A DNA stretch of 28,172 nt from JBGTBD01 sp041749475. Its GTDB lineage: Bacteria > Pseudomonadota > Alphaproteobacteria > Rickettsiales > UBA998. How positions within the stretch are numbered: position 1 is the first letter of the stretch; each line of letters begins with the position of its first letter. The DNA lies in contig JBGTBD010000017.1 in NCBI GenBank assembly GCA_041749475.1, positions 1-28,172 of the forward strand, in the 5' to 3' direction. The position numbers and the translations under genes were made by a program. The notes beneath the pieces are model-generated. The model did no database searches. It had not been told where the DNA came from and was given only the letters and a program-made list of their open reading frames with translations. Of this stretch, positions 6,613 through 13,903 are shown piece by piece.

Positions 6613-8147
6613 AGCGGTAAATTATCGTGTTTCTTCCAAGGGGTTTGCACTTCTTTGTTCTTTAGCCAGCCAAGCGCACGGCACAGGCGCCAGCGCGTAT
6701 TCTGTGGACGGATGACATCATCGACATACCCACGCGCCGCCGCTACGAAGGGCGAGGCGAACTTGTCGCGATATTCATCGACTTTTTTCTTGCGATCTTC
6801 CGGGCTTTCGAGCGAGCCGCGGAAAATAATCTCCACTGCTCCGTCCGGCCCCATCACGGCGATCTCCGCCGACGGCCAGGCGTAGTTAATGTCGCCTTGC
6901 AGATGTTTCGAGTTCATCACGATATAGGCCCCGCCATAGGCTTTGCGGGTGATGACGGTGATTTTCGGCACGGTCGCTTCCGCGTAGGCGTGAATCAATT
7001 TCGCCCCATGCGCGATAATGCCGTTATGCTCTTGCTCCGTCCCCGGAAGGAAGCCCGGCACATCGACGAAGGTGATGATGGGGATATTGAACGCATCGCA
7101 GAAACGCACGAACCGTGCCGCCTTCCGCGACGCATTGATGTCGAGACAGCCCGCCAGTTCCATCGGCTGGTTGGCGACGAAGCCAACCGTGGAGCCTTCC
7201 ATGCGACCGAAGCCGATGATGATGTTTTTGGCATATTCCGGCTGTATCTCGAAAAAATCCCCTTCATCAACGAGGCGGAGCAGCAACTCATGCATGTCAT
7301 ACGCCTTGTTGGCGTTATCGGGGACGAGCGTATTGAGCGATAGTTCCACCCGGTCAGCCGGGTCAGGCGTCGGGCGCGTCGGCGCTTTTTCGCGGTTGGA
7401 GAGGGGAAGGAAATTGAACAAACGGCGCGTTTGTAACAATGCCTCGATGTCGTTATCATAGGATACGTCGGCGATACCGGTCTTCTTGGTATGGGTCGAC
7501 GCCCCGCCCAATTCTTCTTGGCTGACCACTTCATGCGTCACCGTCTTCACGACTTCCGGCCCGGTCACGAACATATAGGACGAGCCGTTGACCATCATCG
7601 TGAAATCGGTCAGCGCCGGGGAATAGACTGCACCACCGGCGCATGGGCCCATGATAAGGGAAATCTGTGGGATGACGCCCGATGCGCGGACGTTACGGTT
7701 GAAAATCTCGCCGTACCCTGCCAGCGAATCGACACCTTCCTGGATACGCGCCCCGCCGGAATCATTGATGCCGATGACCGGCGCACCGACCTGCATCGCC
7801 AGATCCATGATTTTACAAATCTTTTTGGCGTTGGATTCGGAAAGCGACCCACCATGTACGGTGAAATCCTGAGAATACACAAATACGAGGCGACCGTTGA
7901 TCGTTCCCTGCCCGATGACAACTCCGTCGCCCGGAATCTGGTGCTTCTGCATCCCGAACGAGGTGCAGCGATGTTCGACGAACATATCGAATTCCTCGAA
8001 TGAATCGGGGTCGAGCAGGACTTCCAGACGCTCGCGCGCGGTCAGCTTGCCGTTGCCGTGCTGGCGCTCGATGCGTTTCGTACCCCCGCCCATACGGGCG
8101 AGATCGCGCTTCTGCTCCAGCTCTTTAATCACCGCATTATGTTGCAT
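6609..8147 (-). CDS. pccB: Propionyl-CoA carboxylase beta subunit (carboxyltransferase)
   Basis: The 512-aa carboxyltransferase moves the carboxyl group from biotin to propionyl-CoA. The sequence is typical: a helical N-terminus with KRIERQHGNGKLTARER, the crotonase-like N-domain with INDSGGARIQEGVDSLAGYGE, the oxyanion-hole and acyl-CoA region MGPCAGGAVYSPALTDF, and the C-domain with FVDVPGFLPGTEQEHNGIIAHGAK and AYGGAYIVMNSK. The C-terminus KKHDNLPL resembles the KKH-x-NIPL ending of PccB proteins, favouring this over other acyl-CoA carboxylases. The ATG at 8147 has a GGAGG site just upstream and matches the usual length; an upstream in-frame start at 8186 would add 13 atypical residues. The TGA stop overlaps the GTG start of pccA, so the two subunits are translationally coupled. 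A palindromic element lies 80-120 bp upstream. Confidence 0.95.
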   Translation of the reverse strand: MQHNAVIKELEQKRDLARMGGGTKRIERQHGNGKLTARERLEVLLDPDSFEEFDMFVEHRCTSFGMQKHQIPGDGVVIGQGTINGRLVFVYSQDFTVHGGSLSESNAKKICKIMDLAMQVGAPVIGINDSGGARIQEGVDSLAGYGEIFNRNVRASGVIPQISLIMGPCAGGAVYSPALTDFTMMVNGSSYMFVTGPEVVKTVTHEVVSQEELGGASTHTKKTGIADVSYDNDIEALLQTRRLFNFLPLSNREKAPTRPTPDPADRVELSLNTLVPDNANKAYDMHELLLRLVDEGDFFEIQPEYAKNIIIGFGRMEGSTVGFVANQPMELAGCLDINASRKAARFVRFCDAFNIPIITFVDVPGFLPGTEQEHNGIIAHGAKLIHAYAEATVPKITVITRKAYGGAYIVMNSKHLQGDINYAWPSAEIAVMGPDGAVEIIFRGSLESPEDRKKKVDEYRDKFASPFVAAARGYVDDVIRPQNTRWRLCRALGWLKNKEVQTPWKKHDNLPL

Positions 8148-8226
8148 GGGCCTCCATGAACGGGGTCTGATGCCCCTTCGAATCAAAGCACCCTATTAGC
8201 AGAGAATGTCGAAAACCCAAAGGAAA

Positions 8227-8268
8227 TTTGCTAGGGGAAATTACCATATATGGTGGCTACTTAGCAAA
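8227..8268. promoter_or_regulatory. Nested palindrome upstream of pccB, candidate operator
   Basis: A perfect 12-bp palindrome ACCATATATGGT (8243-8254) is flanked almost symmetrically by TTTGCTA (8227-8233) and TAGCAAA (8262-8268). It lies 80-121 bp upstream of the pccB start and overlaps the stop end of the ATP12 chaperone gene. In alphaproteobacteria the regulator PccR is reported to bind TTTGCAAA-type sites upstream of pccB; the flanking half-sites resemble that word but differ in the last bases. A role in pcc control is inference, and a transcript-end structure for the upstream gene is an alternative. Confidence 0.45.
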
Positions 8269-8952
8269 ACACGACAAGAAATGGGTGGTACTTTGCAGGT
8301 CCCGCGCCAATGCCCCTCGCCTGGCCAACACATCCGCATCCTCACCCCAACGCTCCCGCTGGTAATCCTCGTCGAGATAGGCCGCCGCCAGCGCTTGTTC
8401 GATATTCGCTTTGCCTGCCGTGACTGCCAGTGCCAGCACCAGCGATCCCAAATCTTCCACCAATTCCTTTAGTGCGATCAATTCATGGTCGGCAAAGCGG
8501 CGGATGGCCATATCCAGCCTTTCTGCCAGCGCATCCTCCTGCATCTGCGGCAACACCCCTTCCTGCACTCGGTAGGTGACGCCGTATGCCTCGGTAATCC
8601 ACGTCAGATACGGATCCCATAATTGCTTCTGAAGCTCTTTCAGTTGAATGTCCTTAGTCTCGCGGTAGCACAGTAAATCCGTATGGAGATAGGACAGCGC
8701 ATGCTCGCGCAACTCTTTACGCAACGCATCATTAAGCTCCCCCAACCCGAATGCAAGGCGGGTCAGCGGCATGTTGGGCATATCGATCTTATCGCCCTGC
8801 CGTTGCCATTCCTCCGCCAATTCTTTCGCAAGCACTTCCGATTTCACCAGCAGCGGCATCCCTGAAGGGCTTTTGACAGGCCTGTCATCCAACAGCAGCG
8901 CATATCCACCCGCTACGTTGGTCACTGTCGCCTGTTCGTAAAATCGTTTCAT
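8257..8952 (-). CDS. ATP12-family F1-ATPase assembly chaperone
   Basis: The 231-aa protein matches the ATP12 chaperone family, which in mitochondria holds the F1 alpha subunit during assembly of the F1 sector. Bacterial homologues are largely confined to Alphaproteobacteria, so this gene is also a taxonomic marker. Visible family features are the N-terminal beta segment KRFYEQATVTNVAGGYALLLD with the RPVKSP motif, the helix AEEWQRQGDKIDMPNMPLTRLA, the segment YLHTDLLCYRE, the QLWDPYLTW region, and a C-terminal LVLALAV helix. There is no signal peptide, so it acts in the cytoplasm. The start at 8952 gives the canonical MKRFY beginning; the ribosome binding site is A-rich and weak. F1 ATPase genes are not in the window. 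The stop is TAG. Confidence 0.9.
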   Translation of the reverse strand: MKRFYEQATVTNVAGGYALLLDDRPVKSPSGMPLLVKSEVLAKELAEEWQRQGDKIDMPNMPLTRLAFGLGELNDALRKELREHALSYLHTDLLCYRETKDIQLKELQKQLWDPYLTWITEAYGVTYRVQEGVLPQMQEDALAERLDMAIRRFADHELIALKELVEDLGSLVLALAVTAGKANIEQALAAAYLDEDYQRERWGEDADVLARRGALARDLQSTTHFLSCFAK

Positions 8953-8968
8953 TTTTTTCTCTACCCTT

Positions 8969-9069
8969 TGTCATCCCAGCGAAAGCGGGGATCCATCTAA
9001 CAACAAGCGCCAAGCCTCACCATGGATTCTCGTTTGGCAAAAGCCGCCCTTCGGGTCACGGGAATGACA
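8969..9069. repeat. Palindromic intergenic element, GTCATCCCAGCGAAAGCGGGGATCC type
   Basis: The element begins TGTCATCCCAGCGAAAGCGG, continues into GGATCCAT, and closes with ATGGATTCTCG and a terminal GGAATGACA (9061-9069). The outer TGTCAT/ATGACA and inner ATCCAT/ATGGAT pairs are inverted. This is a familiar dispersed proteobacterial palindrome type. It fills the space between rluC and the ATP12 chaperone gene. Its sequence differs from the repeats at 3357 and 10516, so several families coexist. Confidence 0.7.
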
Positions 9070-9077
9070 GATGAGAC

Positions 9078-10040
9078 TTACGCGTATTCCCCCGCCTCAA
9101 ATCCAAAAATCCGGAACGACTCCTGCATATGCTTCGGCAAGGGTGCGGTGACGTCCAGCGTGAATGGCTTTTCCATCTGCAGGCGACGCGCGTGGAGATG
9201 TAGCTTACGCGGCAATTCCATACCCTCCATGAAGGCATCCCGCCCACCATATTTCCCATCCGACAGGATGGGATGGCCGATAGCAGCCATATGAACCCGC
9301 AATTGATGCGTCCGCCCCGTCACCGGGATGAGTTGCACCAGCGACAATTTATTGCCCACCTTGCCCAGCACCTTATATTCACTGACCGAACGTTTTCCGT
9401 CCTTTTCGTCGATGACCATTTTTTCTTCACCGCCGACCCGTATCTTACCGATAGGAAGCTTGATGACTGCCTCCTCCACCTCCGGCACGCCGATGACCAG
9501 CGCCCAATAGGTCTTCTGGATAGTCTTGCCGGAAAATGCTTTAGCGAGCGCCGCCGCATCGTTGGTGCTGCGCGCCAGCAGCAGGCAACCGCTAGTATCC
9601 CGGTCGAGCCGATGCACCAGCTTGGGTCGTTCCCCGCCGAAGGCGAGCAGGTCAAGCCGATGATCCACCGAGTCTTTCACGCCGGAGCCACCCTGTACGG
9701 GCAGGTCAGGAGATTTATTGATGACGAGGCAGTGCTTATTCTTGAACAGGACGCTCTTTTCCATCTCCCGCGCAATCTGCGGCGGGTATTCCTGTTTCTT
9801 ACGTTCTTTCGGCGCGACGTCCACCGCCTCACTCACCATCTCAGTCGGGAGGGACAACACATGGCCCGCTTCCAGCCGAGCAGAGGTTTCCGCCTTCTTG
9901 CCGTTCAGGCGCACCGCGCCTTTGCGCAGGTGCTTCTGCAGCAGCGCATGGGTAATATGCGGGTGATGGCGCTTGAACCAGCGATCGAGCCGGATGCCGT
10001 CATCCCCTTCGTCGATGGTGAATTCAACCTGATGTTTCAT
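9078..10040 (-). CDS. rluC: 23S rRNA pseudouridine synthase, RluC/RluD (RluA) family
   Basis: This 320-aa enzyme should isomerise specific uridines of 23S rRNA to pseudouridine. An N-terminal S4-like RNA-binding domain (IRLDRWFKRHHP to LEAGHVLSLP, about 16-65) precedes the catalytic domain. The family motif HRLDRDTSGCLLLA carries the catalytic Asp146, followed by KTYWALV and the C-terminal motif GRTHQLRVHMAAIGHPILSDGKYGG. The length and the S4 domain fit RluC or RluD rather than RluA. The RluC assignment is tentative: the order of domains does not distinguish it from RluD. The start is ATG at 10040, and the crcB gene lies 79 bp upstream on the same strand. It has no special link to its neighbours. 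Confidence 0.88.
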   Translation of the reverse strand: MKHQVEFTIDEGDDGIRLDRWFKRHHPHITHALLQKHLRKGAVRLNGKKAETSARLEAGHVLSLPTEMVSEAVDVAPKERKKQEYPPQIAREMEKSVLFKNKHCLVINKSPDLPVQGGSGVKDSVDHRLDLLAFGGERPKLVHRLDRDTSGCLLLARSTNDAAALAKAFSGKTIQKTYWALVIGVPEVEEAVIKLPIGKIRVGGEEKMVIDEKDGKRSVSEYKVLGKVGNKLSLVQLIPVTGRTHQLRVHMAAIGHPILSDGKYGGRDAFMEGMELPRKLHLHARRLQMEKPFTLDVTAPLPKHMQESFRIFGFEAGEYA

Positions 10041-10082
10041 AGGTATTTCCTGACTGGCGTGTAGTTAAGCGCTCAGCGCCTG

Positions 10083-10100
10083 AATTGCAAAGCAATTATA
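10083..10100 (-). promoter_or_regulatory. Small palindrome with TATAAT in the crcB-rluC gap
   Basis: In the 79-bp gap, AATTGC-AAA-GCAATT (10083-10097) is a perfect inverted repeat, and a perfect TATAAT on the minus strand (10095-10100) overlaps its edge. The only TTG-type -35 word (TTGCAT) is about 21 bp away, longer than normal spacing. A second inverted repeat GCGCT-C-AGCGC lies at 10069-10079. It could be a weak rluC promoter or an inter-gene hairpin; the evidence is thin. Confidence 0.3.
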
Positions 10101-10119
10101 AGATGATGCTCATATTAAA

Positions 10120-10494
10120 TCATGCAAAACTGCGCACCAGCATCAGCCCCGCGCCTAAAGCCAGGACCGACCCCACGACAGAGCCCATGATATACCCAAG
10201 CGCCGGAATCGTCTCCCCCCGCTGCATCAGGAGCACCACATCGAGCGAAAAGGCCGAGAATGTCGTAAACCCGCCGAGAATACCCGTCGTCAAAAACGCC
10301 CGCATTTCCTGCGAGAGTGTGACATGATGGGCCAACAGCCCCGTCAACGCCCCCATCAGGAACCCGCCAAGAATATTAACGGTGAGAATCCCATACGGAA
10401 AATGGCCGCTGGTGAACCTGGAAAACAGCTCCATCATCCCGAACCGCGCCATCGCGCCTATCGCTCCGCCTGCCCCTATCGCCAGTAACATCAT
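10120..10494 (-). CDS. crcB: Fluoride ion channel CrcB (Fluc)
   Basis: The 124-aa integral membrane protein matches Fluc channels, which export fluoride as dual-topology dimers. Four hydrophobic helices are visible. Motifs include the N-terminal GAGGAIGAMARF, the pore-lining TVNILGGFLMG with the conserved Asn, and TTGILGGFTTFSAFS, which holds the Phe-box phenylalanines and the Thr-Thr-Phe-Ser track. This is the single-gene form. The ATG at 10494 is the natural start. No fluoride riboswitch is evident between it and the upstream rarA gene; that gap holds a palindromic repeat instead. It is probably constitutive. Confidence 0.95.
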   Translation of the reverse strand: MMLLAIGAGGAIGAMARFGMMELFSRFTSGHFPYGILTVNILGGFLMGALTGLLAHHVTLSQEMRAFLTTGILGGFTTFSAFSLDVVLLMQRGETIPALGYIMGSVVGSVLALGAGLMLVRSFA

Positions 10495-10515
10495 ACTATT
10501 GCCACCTTCTTATTG

Positions 10516-10577
10516 TGTCACCCCGTCGCATGACGGGGTCTGGTCTTCCCGGATGCCGTCATGAAGACGGCATGACA
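10516..10577. repeat. Compound palindrome between crcB and rarA
   Basis: Two hairpins sit side by side: CCCCGTC-GCAT-GACGGGG (10521-10538) and GCCGTC-ATGAA-GACGGC (10555-10571). The block is framed by TGTCA (10516-10520) and TGACA (10573-10577). Such TGTCA-bounded compound palindromes are typical dispersed repeats of proteobacteria. It could also separate the rarA and crcB transcripts, although no T-run follows. Confidence 0.75.
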
Positions 10578-10586
10578 ATGATAGAA

Positions 10587-11891
10587 TCACCCATCCACAT
10601 CTGTCAGTAATTTCTCGCGCAGCTTCTGCCAGTAATCGAGTCGCTTGATGATCTCCCGCTCGAACCCGCGGTCGATGGGGTGATAGAACCGCTCGCGCTC
10701 CATATCGTCGGGGAAATAATTCTGCCCGGAGAAACCGTGCTCGGTATTATGGTCGTAGGCGTAATCCTTGCCGTAATCGAGTTCCTTCATCAGCTTGGTC
10801 GGTGCGTTGAGGATATGCTTCGGGGGCATAAGCGACCCATGTTCCTTAGCGGCGCGTCGTGCTGCGCCATATGCCTTATAAAGCGCATTCGATTTCGGCG
10901 CGGTCGCGAGATAGACCACGACTTGAATCAACCCCAGTTCCCCCCCCGGCGAACCGAGCCGCTCATACATCTCAACACCCGATAACGCCTGCACCAACGC
11001 CTCCGGATCGGCGATGCCAATATCCTCCGCCGAGAAACGAATCAGCCGACGACCCAAGTAACGCGGATCCTCTCCGCCTTCCAGCATCCGGCAACACCAA
11101 TAAAGCGCCGCATCCACATCCGACCCGCGCAAACTTTTATGCAGCGCGCTGATGAGGTTATAATGGCTCTCTTGGGATTTATCATACAGCGCCGCCCGCC
11201 GTTGCAGGAAGTGCGACAGCGCTTCGATATCCATCGGCGTCTTGATATTCGCCGCGAAGAGTTCCTCGCAGAGATTAAGAATATAACGCCCATCCCCATC
11301 CGCCATCGCGGGCAACGTAGCGCGCGCATCGTCGGTCAGCGGCAAGGCTTGCTGCATGAAGGATTCCGCGCGCTCGACCAGCTTCATCAAATCATCGTCA
11401 TCCAGCCGCTTCAGCACCACCACCCGGCAGCGCGAGAGCAATGCGCCGTTGAGCTCGAAGGAGGGGTTCTCCGTTGTCGCCCCCACCAGCAGAATCGTCC
11501 CGTCCTCCACATGCGGCAGAAACGCATCCTGCTGCGCACGGTTGAAGCGGTGTATCTCATCGACGAACAGCAATGTCTGTTTACCGTCCTTCTTCCGCTG
11601 CTTCGCTTGCTCGAAAATCTTCTTTAAATCGGCGACCCCGCTGGTCACCGCCGAAACGGTCGCCATCTCGCACCCGCTCATCTCCGCGAGCAACCTTGCC
11701 AGCGTCGTCTTTCCACACCCCGGCGGCCCCCAGAAGATGAGGGAATTAAAATGATGCGACGCGACCATGCGCCCGATAGCGCCCTCCGGCCCGGTTACGT
11801 CCTCCTGCCCTACCACATCCTCCAACGTGCGCGGACGCAACCGCTCAGGTAGCGGCGCAGTCGGTTCCAACACATCGAACAGGGAATCCAT
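10587..11891 (-). CDS. rarA: Replication-associated recombination protein A (RarA/MgsA AAA+ ATPase)
   Basis: RarA is a clamp-loader-related AAA+ ATPase acting at stalled replication forks. The 434-aa product begins MDSLFDVLEP followed by PLPERLRPRTLEDVVGQE, the standard RarA opening. It has Walker A GPPGCGKTT (about 55-63), Walker B LLFVDEIHRFNRAQQD (from 107), sensor 1 VGATTENPSFELN, the arginine-finger region LLSRCRV, and the C-terminal tetramerisation region with LPPK-like MPPKHILNAPTKLMK. An upstream in-frame Met at 11948 exists, but the ATG at 11891 gives the family start and shares one base with the degQ stop (TAATG), which implies translational coupling. The pairing with a DegQ protease is probably only operon organisation. 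Confidence 0.95.
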   Translation of the reverse strand: MDSLFDVLEPTAPLPERLRPRTLEDVVGQEDVTGPEGAIGRMVASHHFNSLIFWGPPGCGKTTLARLLAEMSGCEMATVSAVTSGVADLKKIFEQAKQRKKDGKQTLLFVDEIHRFNRAQQDAFLPHVEDGTILLVGATTENPSFELNGALLSRCRVVVLKRLDDDDLMKLVERAESFMQQALPLTDDARATLPAMADGDGRYILNLCEELFAANIKTPMDIEALSHFLQRRAALYDKSQESHYNLISALHKSLRGSDVDAALYWCCRMLEGGEDPRYLGRRLIRFSAEDIGIADPEALVQALSGVEMYERLGSPGGELGLIQVVVYLATAPKSNALYKAYGAARRAAKEHGSLMPPKHILNAPTKLMKELDYGKDYAYDHNTEHGFSGQNYFPDDMERERFYHPIDRGFEREIIKRLDYWQKLREKLLTDVDG

Positions 11892-13333
11892 TATTGCGTT
11901 ACCCGGAGATTGAGTTGCTGGCCATCCCGCTGGAACATGATGTTCCACCCGTAAAGCCTATCCGCCAGCAGCGTTTTCAATTGCGCGGTGCTGGTGATGT
12001 TCATCTTATTGACGGACATAATGATATCGCCTTTCTGGAACCCAAGCCGCGCTGCCGTGCTATTACCCGGAATGGCAACGATGACGCCTTTGAGTTTCGG
12101 ATTCAGCCCCATATCGATAGCCACGCGCGGAGAAAGATTCATCACCGTCATCCCCCCTAAGGGATGCGCACCTTTCAACAGGGTCATATCCCGTGCCGGG
12201 ATTTCCGGCGGCAATTCCAGTTTCACGGTGCGCTCAATGGTTTTGCCGTTGCGACGCAACGTCAGGTCCAGATCGTGGTTCAGCGGCGCAGTAGCGACAC
12301 GGTATTTGAATCCCTGAATATCATCCACGCGCTGGCTGTTTAGCGAGAGAATAACGTCACCCGACTTCAACCCCGCTTCCGCTGCCGGAGTGTCGTCGAA
12401 TACATCCGTGATCAGCACCCCGGTAGGCGTGTCCATGCCCAACGATTTGGCGATGTCGGGCGTCACTTCCTGATAGCCTGCGCCAATCCACGGCCGCGCG
12501 ATAGAGCCATCCGGTTGGATATTCTGAATGAGCGACACCACCATGTTAGAAGGAATCGCAAAGCCAATACCGTTCGACCCGCCCGTGCGCGAATAAATCG
12601 CCGTGTTGATGCCGATGATGTCACCCTTCATATTCACCAATGCCCCACCCGAATTCCCCGGGTTAATGGCCGCATCAGTCTGTATGAAGAAATTAAAATC
12701 AGAAATCCCCCCCGCTGGTCGTGCCAATGCGGAAACGATACCACTGGTCACCGACTGCCCGACGCCAAACGGGTTGCCCACCGCCAGCACCAAATCCCCC
12801 ACCTGCACGGAATCGGAATTGACGAAATCGAGCGCTGGGAAGTTTGCATTCTTGATGGGGTTGCCCTTCTCATCCAACAACCGCAACAGCGTCAAATCGG
12901 AGGACGCATCGGCAATCACCACCTGCGCTTTATATTCCCGCCTATCCGCAAGAACGACGCGGATATCATCAGGGCTGACGATGACGTGGTTATTGGTAAC
13001 GACGATACCCTGTGGGTCGATGATGACACCCGAGCCTAAAGAGCTGACCACCCGCTCCCGCGGCATCCCACCGAAGCCGCCTTGCCCGCCGAAGAAGTGC
13101 TGGAACATGGGGTCGGCCATGAAGGGCGACGGCTGCTGCACGGCGACCTTCTTGCTGGTGTAGATATTGACGACCGCCGGGGTGACGTGCTTGACGATGG
13201 GCGCAAAGGAAAGCTGCACTTGGCTTTGCGAGTCCGGCACGTACCGCGCCTCATCTGCCCGCACCGCAGGAGACAGCGAAAGCAGGTAAAACCCGAGCAG
13301 GGCAAAAAATGAAAAAATACGCGTATAAAACAT
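11891..13333 (-). CDS. degQ: Periplasmic serine protease/chaperone, DegQ/HtrA (Do) family
   Basis: The 480-aa protein degrades or refolds damaged envelope proteins. It has a Sec signal peptide (hydrophobic 5-22, likely cut after VRA around residue 26), a trypsin-like domain with the triad His116 (TNNHV), Asp146 (ASSDLTLLR) and Ser228 (INPGNSGGAL), and two PDZ domains (about 275-365 and 390-475; GVLITDVFDDTPAAEAGLKSGDVI and GVIVAIPGNSTAARLGFQKGDII). A Gly/Phe-rich loop (about 78-90) matches the LA-loop position. Alternatives are DegP or DegS; two PDZ domains and no membrane anchor exclude DegS. The ATG at 13333 lies right behind a hairpin that probably ends the rplQ transcript, so expression could depend on readthrough or on a promoter within that short gap. 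rarA follows with a one-base overlap. Confidence 0.93.
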   Translation of the reverse strand: MFYTRIFSFFALLGFYLLSLSPAVRADEARYVPDSQSQVQLSFAPIVKHVTPAVVNIYTSKKVAVQQPSPFMADPMFQHFFGGQGGFGGMPRERVVSSLGSGVIIDPQGIVVTNNHVIVSPDDIRVVLADRREYKAQVVIADASSDLTLLRLLDEKGNPIKNANFPALDFVNSDSVQVGDLVLAVGNPFGVGQSVTSGIVSALARPAGGISDFNFFIQTDAAINPGNSGGALVNMKGDIIGINTAIYSRTGGSNGIGFAIPSNMVVSLIQNIQPDGSIARPWIGAGYQEVTPDIAKSLGMDTPTGVLITDVFDDTPAAEAGLKSGDVILSLNSQRVDDIQGFKYRVATAPLNHDLDLTLRRNGKTIERTVKLELPPEIPARDMTLLKGAHPLGGMTVMNLSPRVAIDMGLNPKLKGVIVAIPGNSTAARLGFQKGDIIMSVNKMNITSTAQLKTLLADRLYGWNIMFQRDGQQLNLRVTQ

Positions 13334-13336
13334 AAA

Positions 13337-13356
13337 AGGCAGCCTTTCGACTGCCT
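13337..13356 (-). terminator. Hairpin at the end of the rplQ transcript, next to the degQ start
   Basis: On the minus strand AGGCAG-tcgaaagg-CTGCCT is followed by TTTT and then the degQ ATG. The 6-bp GC-rich stem with a short T-run fits a modest intrinsic terminator for the secY-rplQ unit. It also overlaps the place where the degQ ribosome binding site should be, so it could control degQ translation instead or as well. Confidence 0.55.
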
Positions 13357-13383
13357 CTATGTAATCCTATTCGAATGAAAAAT

Positions 13384-13806
13384 CTAGGCTGCTACGGTTT
13401 CTTCGTCGCCGGTGAATACGGGGCCGGAATCCTGACCCTTGGCATTCACGTCACGATCAACGAATTCGATGATCGCTAGCGGAGCATTATCCCCATAACG
13501 GAAACCCGCTTTAAGAACGCGGATGTAACCGCCATCCCGGTTCGCATAACGCGTCGCGATGGTATCGAACAATTTGGTCACCTGATCGCGGTCGCGCATG
13601 ATGGCGATGGCGCGGCGGCGCGCATGGAGATCGCCACGTTTACCGAGCGTCACCAGCTTTTCGACATACGGGCGCAATTCCTTGGCTTTCGGCAAGGTGG
13701 TGGTGATTTGTTCGTGTTTGATCAGCGCTGCTGCCATGTTGGCAAACATCGCAGAACGGTGTTGCGATTTACGGTTCAGTTTCCGTCCACTCATTCCATG
13801 CCGCAT
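13384..13806 (-). CDS. rplQ: 50S ribosomal protein L17
   Basis: The 140-aa protein is bacterial L17, a large-subunit protein near the exit tunnel. The start MRHGMSGRKLNRKSQHRSAMFANMA is diagnostic, followed by LIKHEQITTTLPKAKELRPYVEKLVTLGK and GYIRVLK-x-GFRYGDNAPLAIIEFVD. A C-terminal acidic tail of about 20 residues extends past the core. AGGAGA lies upstream of the ATG. It is the last gene of the alpha operon block and ends in TAG, which matters for the secY amber codon because TAG clearly terminates here. About 100 bp of plain sequence separate it from rpoA. Confidence 0.98.
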   Translation of the reverse strand: MRHGMSGRKLNRKSQHRSAMFANMAAALIKHEQITTTLPKAKELRPYVEKLVTLGKRGDLHARRRAIAIMRDRDQVTKLFDTIATRYANRDGGYIRVLKAGFRYGDNAPLAIIEFVDRDVNAKGQDSGPVFTGDEETVAA

Positions 13807-13903
13807 ATGTCTTCTCCTAAAGTTGTTGGTTCTCGTTCACCCTCGCGGGGCTTTACGCCGAACGGTCGGCGGGTACGCCTAAGCGCACCGGGTTACATCA
13901 CTC

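Noticed and set aside
5665..6885. Long open frame on the plus strand opposite pccA and pccB
   Set aside because: It crosses the pccB-pccA junction on the other strand and is a shadow of those recognised genes.
10495..10586. Fluoride riboswitch before crcB
   Set aside because: The leader region is occupied by a compound palindrome and I could not find the conserved fluoride aptamer elements.
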